Source: an uncultured Pedobacter sp. (GTDB lineage: Bacteria > Bacteroidota > Bacteroidia > Sphingobacteriales > Sphingobacteriaceae). Taken from it: 45,964 nucleotides of DNA. The notes under the pieces were generated by a model. That model saw only the letters and a list, made by a program, of their open reading frames with translations. It was not told where the DNA came from and did no database searches. The DNA lies in NCBI RefSeq assembly GCF_913776295.1, contig NZ_CAJYOJ010000047.1, forward strand, positions 1-45,964, in the 5' to 3' direction. The translations under genes were made by a program, and so were the position numbers. Within the stretch, counting starts at the first letter, position 1. Every line of letters starts with the position of its first letter. This document shows positions 19,617 through 28,577 of the stretch, piece after piece.

Positions 19617-20201
19617 CTATAAAGTTTTCAAAGCTTGTTTAATTAGTTGCTCAACCGAAAGGGTTCCCTCTGTCACTTTTAGTATCTGATCAATAGTTTT
19701 TTCGGCGGTTTGTTTGGCAAATCCGAGCATCACCAATGCTGATAACGCTTCATCTTTAACAGTATTGTGTTGAGGCATAGAAATTAATGAATCTGCCCCT
19801 TCTTTTTTCAGTTTATCCTGAAGTTCTAAAACCAGACGTTGTGCGGTTTTAGCGCCTAAACCTTTAATGCGTTGTATTAGTGGTAAATCCGCTTTAATAA
19901 TTGCAGTTTGAATTTCACTGGGTGTGATAGAGGACAAAATCATCCTCCCGGTGTTGGGGCCAATGCCTGATACCGATATTAAATGTAAAAATAAACGGCG
20001 TTCGCCTTCATCAGCGAAGCCGTATAAGGTGTGTGCATCTTCTTTTACATGCAGCCAGGTATATAATTTGCACCTTTCCACATCGCCCAACGCACTGTAA
20101 GTATTTAATGAAATGTTGATATGATAGCCTATACCTCCGGCTTCAACCACCACATAAGCAGGGTTTTTAAAGGTCAATCTACCATCAATATAGGCGTACA
20201 T
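19617..20201 (-). CDS. ruvA: Holliday junction DNA helicase subunit RuvA
   Basis: RuvA binds four-way DNA junctions as a tetramer and loads the RuvB motor for branch migration in recombination repair. The 194-residue protein has the N-terminal OB fold (MYAYIDGRLTFKNPAYVVVE), two helix-hairpin-helix motifs (SVSGIGPNTG and IKGLGAKTAQRLVLEL) and the C-terminal RuvB-contact domain (about 145-194). ruvB and ruvC are not in the window. It starts 6 bp after the maeB stop and is followed 11 bp later by sprA. Confidence 0.97.
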   Translation of the reverse strand: MYAYIDGRLTFKNPAYVVVEAGGIGYHINISLNTYSALGDVERCKLYTWLHVKEDAHTLYGFADEGERRLFLHLISVSGIGPNTGRMILSSITPSEIQTAIIKADLPLIQRIKGLGAKTAQRLVLELQDKLKKEGADSLISMPQHNTVKDEALSALVMLGFAKQTAEKTIDQILKVTEGTLSVEQLIKQALKTL

Positions 20202-20207
20202 GCAATA

Positions 20208-22529
20208 TTACTTTTTAGTTGTTTTCCCAAATATACCTTTTCGTTTCGATGTTGCAATTTCTTCTTTTGCTTGCACATCTACAACAGCAATAGTAACCAT
20301 ATTAACAATTTCGCGTACGGAACTACCCAATTGAACAATATGAACAGGTTTATTCAGTCCTAACAGGATCGGACCAACTGCCTCGGCACCGCCAAGTTCT
20401 TGTAACAATTTGTATGCAATGTTTCCTGACTCCAGATTTGGGAATACTAAAGTGTTTGCCGGGGCATCAGCCAAAGTGCTAAACGGAAAATTATCCTGCA
20501 ACAATTCGTTGTTGATGGCAAAGTTTCCCTGCATTTCTCCATCCACCACAATTTCGGGATGATTTTTATGAAGAATACTCACGGTTTCCCTTACTTTGTT
20601 TGGTGTTACCCCATCATTAGAACCAAAGTTTGAATACGATAATAAGGCAATGCGCGGTTTAATATTGAACTGTTTAACAGATTTATCAATCAATAAAGTA
20701 ATATCTACTAATTCTTCTGCAGTTGGATCTACGTTTACTGTGGTATCGCCAAAGAAAACAGGGCCTTTTTTGGTCATCATCATGTACATCCCCGCAACAC
20801 GTTTAACACCTGGTTCAACACCGATTACCTGCAAGGCAGGTTTAATGGTAGCGCCGTAATTTTTGGTCAAGCCCGAAATCATCGCATCAGCCTCGCCAAA
20901 TTCAACCATCGATGCACCGTAATAGTTACGGTCTCGCAATAGCTTTGTCGCATCGCGCATAGAAGATACACCCTTACGCTGGCGTTTTTTGAAAAGAGCT
21001 TCAGCGTATTGTTTGGTCTTTTCCGGATTCTGCATCTGATCGATGATCTCCACTCCCCCAAGCTCTAAAGCATGCTCGTCGATAATGGACTGTATTTTCT
21101 CTCTATTACCCAATAGGATAGGAATGGCAATATTCTCATCTTTTACAATCTGGGCAGCTTTTAAAATTTTATAATTATCAGCCTCTGCAAATACCACCCG
21201 TTTAGGATCCATTTTCGCTTTGGTTGTTACCGCTCTCATAATGGCATCATCCAATCCTAAACGTTTCCTCAGTTCTTCATTGTAGGCGTCCCAATCGGTA
21301 ATATTTTTTCTGGCTACACCACTTTCTATGGCAGCTTTTGCCACAGCCGTTGATACTTCGGTAATTAACCTGAAATCAACAGGTTTTGGAATGATATAAT
21401 CACGCCCAAATTTTAGGTTGCGTGCATTGTAGGCTAAATTAACTGCTTCAGGAACTGATTTTTTGGCCAATTCGGCAATCGCCTTAACCGCAGCAATTTT
21501 CATGGCTTCATTAATACTGGTTGCCCGTACATCAAGCGCTCCACGAAAAATATAAGGGAAACCCAGTACATTATTCACCTGGTTCGGATAATCAGAACGG
21601 CCTGTAGCCATAATCAGATCTTTTCGGGTTTTGATCGCCAGCTCATAGGCAATTTCAGGGTTTGGATTTGCCATGGCAAAAACAATTGGGTTTTTGGCCA
21701 TGCCCATTAACATGTCAGGAGAAATGACATTTGCTGCCGAAAGTCCGATAAATACATCGGCCCCTTTCATGGCTTCGCCGATATTAGCAATATCCTTCCT
21801 GGTGGTAGCGAAGCTCATGCGGATATCATCCAGATCGGTACGGTGGATATCAATCAACCCATTGATATCGAACATCACCAGGTTTTCTTTTTTAATGCCT
21901 AAGCTCAGGTACATTTTAGAGCAGGAAACCGCAGCAGCACCCGCACCACTTACCACAACCTTGATCTTATCTATTTTCTTCTTTTGTATTTCGCAGGCAT
22001 TTAATAAGGCTGCACCAGAAATAATGGCTGTTCCATGCTGATCATCGTGCATTACCGGGATATTCATCTCCTGTTTTAAACGACGCTCGATCTCAAAACA
22101 CTCCGGGGCCTTAATATCTTCCAGATTGATTCCTCCGAAAGTTGGCTCCAACGCTTTAACGATTTTTACAAAATCATCTACATTTTCGGTATCCAGCTCC
22201 AGATCAAAAACATCAATATCGGAGAATATTTTAAACAAAAGGCCTTTGCCTTCCATTACCGGCTTACCCGCCTCAGGGCCGATATTGCCCAGCCCTAAAA
22301 CGGCTGTACCATTACTGATTACTGCAACTAAATTACCTTTGGCGGTATATTTATAAACATCCTCTGTATGGTTTGCTATCTTTAAACAAGGTTCTGCAAC
22401 TCCCGGAGAGTATGCGAGGGTTAAATCCCTTTGCGATGTTGTTGGTTTAGTAGGTACTACCTGTATCTTTCCCGGACGGCCTTGCGAATGGTAATCCAAC
22501 GCATCTTGCTTTCTATTCGTATTACTCAT
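20208..22529 (-). CDS. maeB: NADP-dependent malic enzyme with phosphotransacetylase-like domain
   Basis: The enzyme converts malate to pyruvate and CO2 while reducing NADP+. The 773-residue protein has two domains. The malic-enzyme part (1 to about 410) has [13 protein letters not shown] at the catalytic Tyr and metal-binding [10 protein letters not shown] and HDDQHGT. A nucleotide fold with GAGAAA at 195-200 follows. The C-terminal part (about 430-773) is the phosphotransacetylase-like domain of MaeB-type enzymes, which in the family senses acetyl-CoA rather than catalysing transfer. It is first in the operon with ruvA and sprA, behind a good Bacteroidetes promoter. Confidence 0.95.
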   Translation of the reverse strand: MSNTNRKQDALDYHSQGRPGKIQVVPTKPTTSQRDLTLAYSPGVAEPCLKIANHTEDVYKYTAKGNLVAVISNGTAVLGLGNIGPEAGKPVMEGKGLLFKIFSDIDVFDLELDTENVDDFVKIVKALEPTFGGINLEDIKAPECFEIERRLKQEMNIPVMHDDQHGTAIISGAALLNACEIQKKKIDKIKVVVSGAGAAAVSCSKMYLSLGIKKENLVMFDINGLIDIHRTDLDDIRMSFATTRKDIANIGEAMKGADVFIGLSAANVISPDMLMGMAKNPIVFAMANPNPEIAYELAIKTRKDLIMATGRSDYPNQVNNVLGFPYIFRGALDVRATSINEAMKIAAVKAIAELAKKSVPEAVNLAYNARNLKFGRDYIIPKPVDFRLITEVSTAVAKAAIESGVARKNITDWDAYNEELRKRLGLDDAIMRAVTTKAKMDPKRVVFAEADNYKILKAAQIVKDENIAIPILLGNREKIQSIIDEHALELGGVEIIDQMQNPEKTKQYAEALFKKRQRKGVSSMRDATKLLRDRNYYGASMVEFGEADAMISGLTKNYGATIKPALQVIGVEPGVKRVAGMYMMMTKKGPVFFGDTTVNVDPTAEELVDITLLIDKSVKQFNIKPRIALLSYSNFGSNDGVTPNKVRETVSILHKNHPEIVVDGEMQGNFAINNELLQDNFPFSTLADAPANTLVFPNLESGNIAYKLLQELGGAEAVGPILLGLNKPVHIVQLGSSVREIVNMVTIAVVDVQAKEEIATSKRKGIFGKTTKK

Positions 22530-22551
22530 TAAGTAACTTATTAGTGACGGC

Positions 22552-22584
22552 GCAAAGGTACAATTCTTTTTATGAGGCTTAAAA
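22552..22584 (-). promoter_or_regulatory. Promoter of maeB-ruvA-sprA
   Basis: On the minus strand, TACCTTTGC (22560-22552) is a perfect TAnnTTTG -7 element, with TTTT 20 bp upstream in place of TTTG. It lies about 23 bp before the maeB ATG. A perfect 12-bp palindrome, CTGAGGCCTCAG (22654-22665), sits ~95 bp further upstream and could be an operator or chance. Confidence 0.6.
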
Positions 22585-22680
22585 TAAAATGCCGTTCAAA
22601 AAAAGTTAAATGAGATACGGAGATAACCGGAATTCACCTGAAAAACAGGTTAACTGAGGCCTCAGGTTCAAGATTTTAAA

Positions 22681-24084
22681 TTAGCCCTTACTAATTTTAA
22701 GGATCATCCCAACCTGCAAGCCTGCTTTTAACAAATTATTATCTTTTCTGATACTTTGAACGGTTGCCCCGTCAAACTTCTCCGCAATTTCTGATAAGGT
22801 ATCGCCCGTTTTTACTTTGTAACTTAAAAACGATGATGGCGCTTTTAATGGTTTACGGTTTTTGGCATAAATCTTCAATCGTTGTCCGGGTACCAGGGTT
22901 TTGCTTTTTAAGCCGTTCCAAACCCTTAAATCCTGAACTTCTACACCAAATTTATCAGCTATGGTGGTTAAACTTTGTCCTGAAGCAACCCTATGATAAA
23001 CTAGAGCGGATGCGGTTACGCTTTTATTCTTTTGCTTTCTCAAATCCCGAACATCATCTGTCCTGGCAGCCACCACTTTCATATCAACATCTAATTCTTG
23101 GTTGTTCAGCACCTCGTAAATCCCTGCGTAATCGATATCCCTTAACTTTGGCATTACAATTCGTTTAGGTTCATCGTCTGTGCCGTTAACAATTTTTTTC
23201 TTGTAGGAGGGATTTAAAGCCATCATAGCCGACTCTTCTATATTAAGCACTTTGGCGAGGGTAGCCAAGGATACAAAACGGTTAGTCTGCACCGTATCTG
23301 TTTTCAGGAACATATTGGAAGCCTGTGCCGTAATCTGGTGTTTATGGGAATAATTCATCACATAAACCGCAGCAATAAAGGCCGGTACATAATTTCTGGT
23401 TTCCTTTGGTAAAAACTGCCTGATTACCCAAAAATCTCTTGATCCCGCTTTATCAATGGCCCGGTTCACATTTCCTTTTCCGCAATTATAAGCGGCAATA
23501 GCCAGCAGCCAGTCGCCGAGTTCTTCAAAAGCATCTCTGAAATAGGCAGCGGCAGCATAACTGGCTTGTATCGGATCTTTGCGTTCATCTACAAAATTAT
23601 CCATCTTTAAGCCATAGGCTTTGCCTGTACCAAACATAAACTGCCAGATGCCTGTTGCGCCTACTCTCGAAATAGCATGCGGATTCATCTGCGATTCTAC
23701 AATAGTAAGATATTTTATTTCCTGCGGAATATGATAATCCTTTAAGGCTTTGTCAAAAATCGGGAAATAATAGCTTGATAAACCGATCATTTTACCAAAC
23801 ATATCCTTACGCCTGGCATAAATATCGATATACTGCTGAACGTATTCGTTATAAGGAAGGGGTACCGTTTTAGTAATAGAATCTAGCCTGAGTTTGTAGA
23901 TAAAGTTTTGCCCCATGCTCAATGGGTTTTCCGAAACAACCGGTACGGCTACGGTATCGGTATTGATGAAGATGTTGTTGCGAATCTTTGGTAAGCTATC
24001 CAGTTTGAGCGTTTGCTGCGCAAAAGAGCAAGAAACATATCCTAAACAAGCGCAAATTGAAGCAAAAAGTAATTTTTTAATCAT
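22681..24084 (-). CDS. MltD-like lytic transglycosylase with two LysM domains
   Basis: A peptidoglycan-cleaving enzyme that would act in the periplasm, 467 residues. It has a signal peptide (about 1-22). An SLT domain follows (about 105-235), with catalytic E130 in IVESQMNP and the GATGIWQFM and AIAAYNCGKGNV motifs of family 1 transglycosylases. Two C-terminal LysM peptidoglycan-binding modules sit at about 363-407 and 420-465. The layout matches MltD-type enzymes. The Cys at about 19 (VSCSFAQ) is not a clear lipobox. It is separated from maeB and gatA by gaps of over 150 bp. Confidence 0.93.
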   Translation of the reverse strand: MIKKLLFASICACLGYVSCSFAQQTLKLDSLPKIRNNIFINTDTVAVPVVSENPLSMGQNFIYKLRLDSITKTVPLPYNEYVQQYIDIYARRKDMFGKMIGLSSYYFPIFDKALKDYHIPQEIKYLTIVESQMNPHAISRVGATGIWQFMFGTGKAYGLKMDNFVDERKDPIQASYAAAAYFRDAFEELGDWLLAIAAYNCGKGNVNRAIDKAGSRDFWVIRQFLPKETRNYVPAFIAAVYVMNYSHKHQITAQASNMFLKTDTVQTNRFVSLATLAKVLNIEESAMMALNPSYKKKIVNGTDDEPKRIVMPKLRDIDYAGIYEVLNNQELDVDMKVVAARTDDVRDLRKQKNKSVTASALVYHRVASGQSLTTIADKFGVEVQDLRVWNGLKSKTLVPGQRLKIYAKNRKPLKAPSSFLSYKVKTGDTLSEIAEKFDGATVQSIRKDNNLLKAGLQVGMILKISKG

Positions 24085-24288
24085 GGGCTATTGGTTCAAA
24101 TTTTTATTAACCATGGCTTGTATTCCAACAATCCTTTGTACAAACTCCCTTTTCTTTCCAAATATAGGAATTAAGCGAAATCTGCGAACCTCCCAGACCA
24201 TGCCTGGAAAACAGTTAATAAAATGTCACGCCATACTCAACCGTAATGCTTTTGCATTAAAACTGCTCGTATTTAAATGACAATAAAA

Positions 24289-25713
24289 CTATGATAAAAA
24301 TGCCTGAGAAAAAGCTAAAAGCTTATCTTCCTCAAAATGTTTGGCTGTAAATTGTATACTTAACGGCAAACCTGCAGTATTATTGCCTATTGGCAAAGCA
24401 ATTGCCGGATTTCCACTTAAAGAAGGTAGAACGGTAAAAATATCGGCCATGTACATCACCAATGCATCCTGTAGATGGTCACCTATTTTAAAAGCTGCTG
24501 TTGGTGCCACAGGAGAAAGAATCAGATCATAATCCTGAAACAAACCATCCATTTTTTCCCTGATTAACCGACGAACCTGCTGTGCTTTTTGATAATAAGC
24601 ATCATAATACCCTGCACTTAAAACAAAAGTACCTAAAAGGATACGACGTTTAACTTCTTCGCCGAAGCCCTCGGCGCGGGATAATTTATAAAGTTCATTT
24701 AAGGATTTCGCTTCGAGGTTACGGTATCCGTAATGAACGCCATCATAACGCGAAAGATTTGAAGAAGCTTCGGCCGTTGTTAAGATATAATAAGCCGGAA
24801 CCAGATAATCCAACAGATCAAAAGAAACATACTCCACAGTATGCCCATCGGCCCGGAGCTGCTCAATTGATTTTAGAATAGCGGATTTGATTTCAGGGTC
24901 AAGCGCCTCGCTTTCAATGGTTTCTTTTAATACCGCTATCTTATGTTTTTGATGTTTATGCAACTGAACAGGATAATCAGGCACTGCAAGAGGGGAAACA
25001 GTAGAATCATACTCATCCGCGCCGGCTAAAACCTGTAAAAGCAATGCCGCATCTTCAACTGAAGAAGTAATAGGTCCAACCTGATCAAAGGAAGAGGCAT
25101 AACCTATTACTCCATATCTTGAGATACGGCCATAGGTGGGTTTAAGGCCAATCTGTCCGCAAAATGCAGCTGGTTGCCTTACTGATCCACCGGTATCAGT
25201 ACCCAGGGCAGACAAACACATATCGGCCTGAACGGCCACTGCCGAGCCGCCTGAAGAACCACCTGGAACCAGTTCTGGATTTGCCGCGTTTTTGACAGCA
25301 CCAAAATATGAGGTTTCATTAGAACCGCCCATAGCAAATTCATCACAGTTTAATCGCCCAATAATAACGGCATCTTCCTGTAATAAACGTTGCACAACTG
25401 TAGAAGAATATGGAGATACGAAGCCATCGAGCATTTTTGATGATGCTGTAACGATGTGACCTTCATAACAGATATTATCTTTAATACCAATTACCATCCC
25501 TGCAAGTTTACCTGCAGTGCCATTTTCTATTTTTTGCTGTACTGCTTTCGCTTGAACCTCAGCCGACAAAAAAAACACCTCATTAAATGCATTGAGGTGT
25601 TCATTATTTTCAATTTGCTTAAAATAATAAGCCAATAAATCGGGTAAAGTTAATTGCTTTTGCGAAATGAGTGTTTGAATCTCTTTCAGAGAGCTGTACT
25701 TCTTCAAAACCAA
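24289..25713 (-). CDS. gatA: Glutamyl-tRNA(Gln) amidotransferase subunit A
   Basis: GatA is the amidase of the GatCAB complex, which converts Glu-tRNA(Gln) to Gln-tRNA(Gln) using ammonia from glutamine. The 474-residue protein has the complete Ser-cisSer-Lys triad: K78 (IGIKDN), S153 (PGGSSGG) and the nucleophile S177 (DTGGSVRQPA), one residue off Staphylococcus aureus numbering. An in-frame stop just upstream forces a TTG start, at 25713 or at 25707; the latter gives MKKYSSL. gatB and gatC are elsewhere. A terminator-like hairpin lies inside its first 50 codons. It sits 12 bp after a tatA-type gene. Confidence 0.95.
   Translation of the reverse strand: MVLKKYSSLKEIQTLISQKQLTLPDLLAYYFKQIENNEHLNAFNEVFFLSAEVQAKAVQQKIENGTAGKLAGMVIGIKDNICYEGHIVTASSKMLDGFVSPYSSTVVQRLLQEDAVIIGRLNCDEFAMGGSNETSYFGAVKNAANPELVPGGSSGGSAVAVQADMCLSALGTDTGGSVRQPAAFCGQIGLKPTYGRISRYGVIGYASSFDQVGPITSSVEDAALLLQVLAGADEYDSTVSPLAVPDYPVQLHKHQKHKIAVLKETIESEALDPEIKSAILKSIEQLRADGHTVEYVSFDLLDYLVPAYYILTTAEASSNLSRYDGVHYGYRNLEAKSLNELYKLSRAEGFGEEVKRRILLGTFVLSAGYYDAYYQKAQQVRRLIREKMDGLFQDYDLILSPVAPTAAFKIGDHLQDALVMYMADIFTVLPSLSGNPAIALPIGNNTAGLPLSIQFTAKHFEEDKLLAFSQAFLS
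25566..25601 (-). terminator. Terminator-like hairpin inside the 5' end of gatA
   Basis: On the sense (minus) strand, AACACCTCA pairs perfectly with TGAGGTGTT across a 10-base loop, followed at once by a run of T (eight in total, two within the stem). It has the form of an intrinsic terminator but lies in codons about 37-49 of gatA. Whether it attenuates gatA in an untranslated transcript, or is a chance product of the encoded residues, is unknown. Confidence 0.4.
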
Positions 25714-25725
25714 AAATTATTGCAA

Positions 25726-25926
25726 TTAAACAGTTTTATCACGGTTAGATGGATCCACCTGCTCTCCATCAACACCATCCTTACCATCTTTAAATTCTTT
25801 AACACCTTTACCTAAACCTCTCATCAGTTCAGGAATTTTTTTACCACCAAATAATAACAATACCACTACCGCAATAATGATAATTTCTGGTGTTCCAAGC
25901 ATTGCTGCTATTGTTGTATTTAACAT
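25726..25926 (-). CDS. tatA: Twin-arginine translocase TatA/E family subunit (short)
   Basis: A 66-residue inner-membrane protein with the TatA plan: a short N-terminal segment ([32 protein letters not shown]) forming one transmembrane helix, the FGGKKIPEL hinge, an amphipathic helix and a charged tail. TatA oligomers form the export pore for folded Tat substrates. It follows a second TatA-type gene by 10 bp. No tatC is in the window. Confidence 0.92.
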   Translation of the reverse strand: MLNTTIAAMLGTPEIIIIAVVVLLLFGGKKIPELMRGLGKGVKEFKDGKDGVDGEQVDPSNRDKTV

Positions 25927-25936
25927 AACTTTTTGT

Positions 25937-26296
25937 TTAAACTTTTTCTTTGTCGGTTATAATTTTTTCGTCAGCAGGTTTAGTTGCTTCAGTATGCGTT
26001 GTACCTGGCGTTACCTTTTCATCAACAGCTGTTTCTTCTGTTGGATGATGACGCTGACTGTGGTTTACCGCTGTTTCTTCTGCCTCTTCCTTATCCAGAT
26101 CCATCGCATTGATATTTCTATGGATCTCACGTTTTACGCCATCAGAAGCATCTTTAAACTCCCTGATCCCTTTCCCCAGTCCTCTCGCCAGTTCGGGTAA
26201 TTTTTTACCGCCAAACAACAAAAGAACCACCACTAAAATGAGTACGATCTCCGATCCACCCATGTTTAAAAACTCTAATAACGTGCCTTGATACAT
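25937..26296 (-). CDS. Twin-arginine translocase TatA/B-type subunit (long)
   Basis: A 119-residue protein from ATG 26296; a GTG one codon earlier is possible. It has the same TatA core as its neighbour ([35 protein letters not shown]), followed by a long, charged, probably disordered tail of about 70 residues rich in Glu, Thr and His. The tail makes it TatB-like in size, but the core is TatA-like, so an A or B role cannot be assigned. It is 41 bp upstream-adjacent to the EnvC-like gene's end and is probably co-transcribed with the short tatA and gatA. Confidence 0.85.
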   Translation of the reverse strand: MYQGTLLEFLNMGGSEIVLILVVVLLLFGGKKLPELARGLGKGIREFKDASDGVKREIHRNINAMDLDKEEAEETAVNHSQRHHPTEETAVDEKVTPGTTHTEATKPADEKIITDKEKV

Positions 26297-26342
26297 CACT
26301 AATATAATTTATACAAATATAGACATTTTAAAAACTATTCTT

Positions 26343-27638
26343 TTATTTACTGATCCAGGCTTCCGGATTTAAAGCCGCCTGCCCTCTTCTGATCTGAAAC
26401 TTTAGAACAGCATCATCACCGGTATTGGCAACAACCCCAATGGTTTGTTTAGTATCAACAGAATTACCCACACTCACACTTACCGATTTTAGATTCTGGT
26501 ATACTGTAAAATATTCACCATGGTTGATCAGAACTACCGTTCTACCCATCACTACCTGAACAGCGGCAACTTTACCAGCAAATACGGCCCTGACTGCGGC
26601 ACCATCTGTTGTCGTAATGTCAACCCCATCGTTGGTATAACTGGCCTGATCTAACTTGTGCAGACCAAACCTTTCGGTTATTGTTCCTGTTGCTACAGGC
26701 CAAGGTAACCTCCCCCTGTTATTTTCAAAGCCTGCCGATAGTCTGGCCGTTTCCGGGGTTGCCGTCAACAATTCCCCGGTCGATTTGGCTTTAGCAGCTG
26801 GTGTACTTGGAGTTGCGGGTGCAGGTTTGTTTTCTGCTTTGGCTTTAGCTGCCGCAATTCGTGCTTCTTCTGCCGCTTTCCTTCTCGCTTCTTCCGCCGC
26901 CTTTCTTCTCGCTTCTTCAATGGCCCGCTGAATTGCTGCACTGATGGCCCGGTCTATCTGCGCCTGCTGTTTTTTACGGCTGTTAATATCCTGTCTAAAC
27001 TGTTTTTCGTCTTTGCTCAGCTTATTTAATTCTACGGATTGTTTACTTTTATCTTTACTTAAACGTTCACGTTCTCTTTCCTGCTCTTTTAAAAGATCGC
27101 TTTTCTCTTTGAGTGTTTTATCCAACACCCTAATTTTTCCGTTAAGATCTTGCTTCGTACTTTCAATATATCCAGCCTGTTTTTTACGGTATTGACTAAA
27201 TTGCTGTAAATATTTTATCCGTTTGTACGCCTGGTTAAAATCCTTTGCTGCAAATATGAACATCATTTTATCATACGAATTCCTGTTTCGCTGGGCAAAA
27301 CGGATCATGCCTGCATATTCTTTTTTAAGATCGCCTAACTGACCCTGCAGAGTATGTACGGTATTTGTGTTCTGAGAGATTTGGTTATCCAGATTTTTTA
27401 TTTCAGAGTTAATGGTACCAATTTTATCCTGGCGCAACCTAATCTGGGCATTTATGGTATTAATCTGCTGTATGGTAAGCTTTTTGCCATTAGCAGTTTT
27501 ATTCAAATTCTTTTGAAGCTGTTCGATTTCGCGTTGTATAGCTTCTTTTTTCCTTCTGAGCTGGCTTTCAGTTTGTGCAACTGCCGAAAAAGTTAGCACA
27601 CTTAAAAAAAGGATAAGTAGGAGTTTTTGTAGCTTCAT
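26343..27638 (-). CDS. EnvC-like murein hydrolase activator (coiled coil plus degenerate LytM)
   Basis: A secreted or periplasmic protein of 431 residues with a signal peptide (about 1-21). A long coiled coil (about 22-250) is rich in Glu, Lys and Arg with an Ala/Arg repeat, then an Ala/Pro linker leads to a C-terminal LytM/M23 domain (about 310-431). The zinc-binding His residues of active M23 peptidases are replaced: N336 (NDGVD for HxGxD), N382 (YQNL for YAHL) and K413 (LKFQIR for LHFEIR). This matches EnvC-type activators, which bind and switch on cell-wall amidases without hydrolysing anything. It should therefore not be called a functional peptidase. The partner amidase is not in the window. 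Confidence 0.88.
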   Translation of the reverse strand: MKLQKLLLILFLSVLTFSAVAQTESQLRRKKEAIQREIEQLQKNLNKTANGKKLTIQQINTINAQIRLRQDKIGTINSEIKNLDNQISQNTNTVHTLQGQLGDLKKEYAGMIRFAQRNRNSYDKMMFIFAAKDFNQAYKRIKYLQQFSQYRKKQAGYIESTKQDLNGKIRVLDKTLKEKSDLLKEQERERERLSKDKSKQSVELNKLSKDEKQFRQDINSRKKQQAQIDRAISAAIQRAIEEARRKAAEEARRKAAEEARIAAAKAKAENKPAPATPSTPAAKAKSTGELLTATPETARLSAGFENNRGRLPWPVATGTITERFGLHKLDQASYTNDGVDITTTDGAAVRAVFAGKVAAVQVVMGRTVVLINHGEYFTVYQNLKSVSVSVGNSVDTKQTIGVVANTGDDAVLKFQIRRGQAALNPEAWISK

Positions 27639-27785
27639 TAAGCCAAAAGTATAAAAATTTTACAGGAAAAAGCACTAAAATTGAGATACTAAAGTCATAA
27701 TCACTTATTACAGAACCATCTTCACTTAATCTTCATCACATGCAAGGCTTGCCTGATGATTATCAATATCCACCAGCAATTATTG

Positions 27786-28577
27786 TTATTTCACAACCGT
27801 AAATCTCTTTGGTACATTAAACGGAAAATCAACCGGAACATTGCCATCAATTTTTACATATTGGAGGTCGATATTGATGGTTTTCGCTTTAGATAGCGTT
27901 TTGATCTTCAGCGCACCCGGAAATAAAAACTCGTTTAATTTTTGATAATCAGTATAAGTAACTTTTAAAGCCTGACCATTGTTAGCATCATTTAAATTGG
28001 TTTCAGCAACTTTAAAAAGTGTGTTAAAAAGTAGCCTGTAATCTAACGCTGATTTGCTTCCGGAAACTACCCAAACGCCATTTTCCTGTTTAATATCCGA
28101 TTCAGCCGTTAAAAACTCGCCCATGGCATTCCCGGTCAAAATGGATTGCAGCGTATTAAAATTAACCTGTTTGTTGGTAAAATTGTAAATATAACTGAAC
28201 GGTTTTTTGAGGTACTCGTTTTTCATCCGGTTCATGATCCTGATACTATCAGGCGTAATTAAAGCACGTGCCACCTCTGCCATACCACCCAATGCCGTAA
28301 TGCTAACCCAAATGGTTTCTTTGTCTTTTAATTTGAAATTCATGGTTACATCATTCGCATCGCCGGCAATATCCAGAGTTGCTTTTGCTTTAAGCGAAAG
28401 GGTATTAAATTTAAGTTGTTTGCTATTTAATAGCGCTAAGGCCTCTGCTTTAGAATTATCCGTTTTAGTTTCGGTTTTTGTAGGAGGAGCTACTACAATT
28501 TCTTTTTTAGGTTTACATGCCGAAACAAAAATTACCGCTCCCAACAGGAATAGACTATTTAAAATATTTCTTTTCAT
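27786..28577 (-). CDS. DUF4292 family lipoprotein
   Basis: A 263-residue lipoprotein with a lipobox (VSAC, Cys at 21) after a 20-residue signal, so it is probably anchored in the outer membrane. The rest is a beta-rich LolA/LolB-like pattern (FNTLSLKAKATLDI, then DKETIWVSITALGGMAEVARALITPDSIRIMNR), recognised as DUF4292. From memory, this family sits beside a TPR gene and an M23/EnvC gene in many Bacteroidetes, as it does here. Its start overlaps the end of the TPR gene by 23 bp. A lipid or lipoprotein-handling role is only suggested by the fold. Confidence 0.85.
   Translation of the reverse strand: MKRNILNSLFLLGAVIFVSACKPKKEIVVAPPTKTETKTDNSKAEALALLNSKQLKFNTLSLKAKATLDIAGDANDVTMNFKLKDKETIWVSITALGGMAEVARALITPDSIRIMNRMKNEYLKKPFSYIYNFTNKQVNFNTLQSILTGNAMGEFLTAESDIKQENGVWVVSGSKSALDYRLLFNTLFKVAETNLNDANNGQALKVTYTDYQKLNEFLFPGALKIKTLSKAKTINIDLQYVKIDGNVPVDFPFNVPKRFTVVK

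Noticed and set aside
27733..27759. TCATCA / TGATGA inverted repeat between the EnvC-like gene and the DUF4292 gene
   Set aside because: The stem is interrupted and there is no T-run; it is not a convincing terminator.
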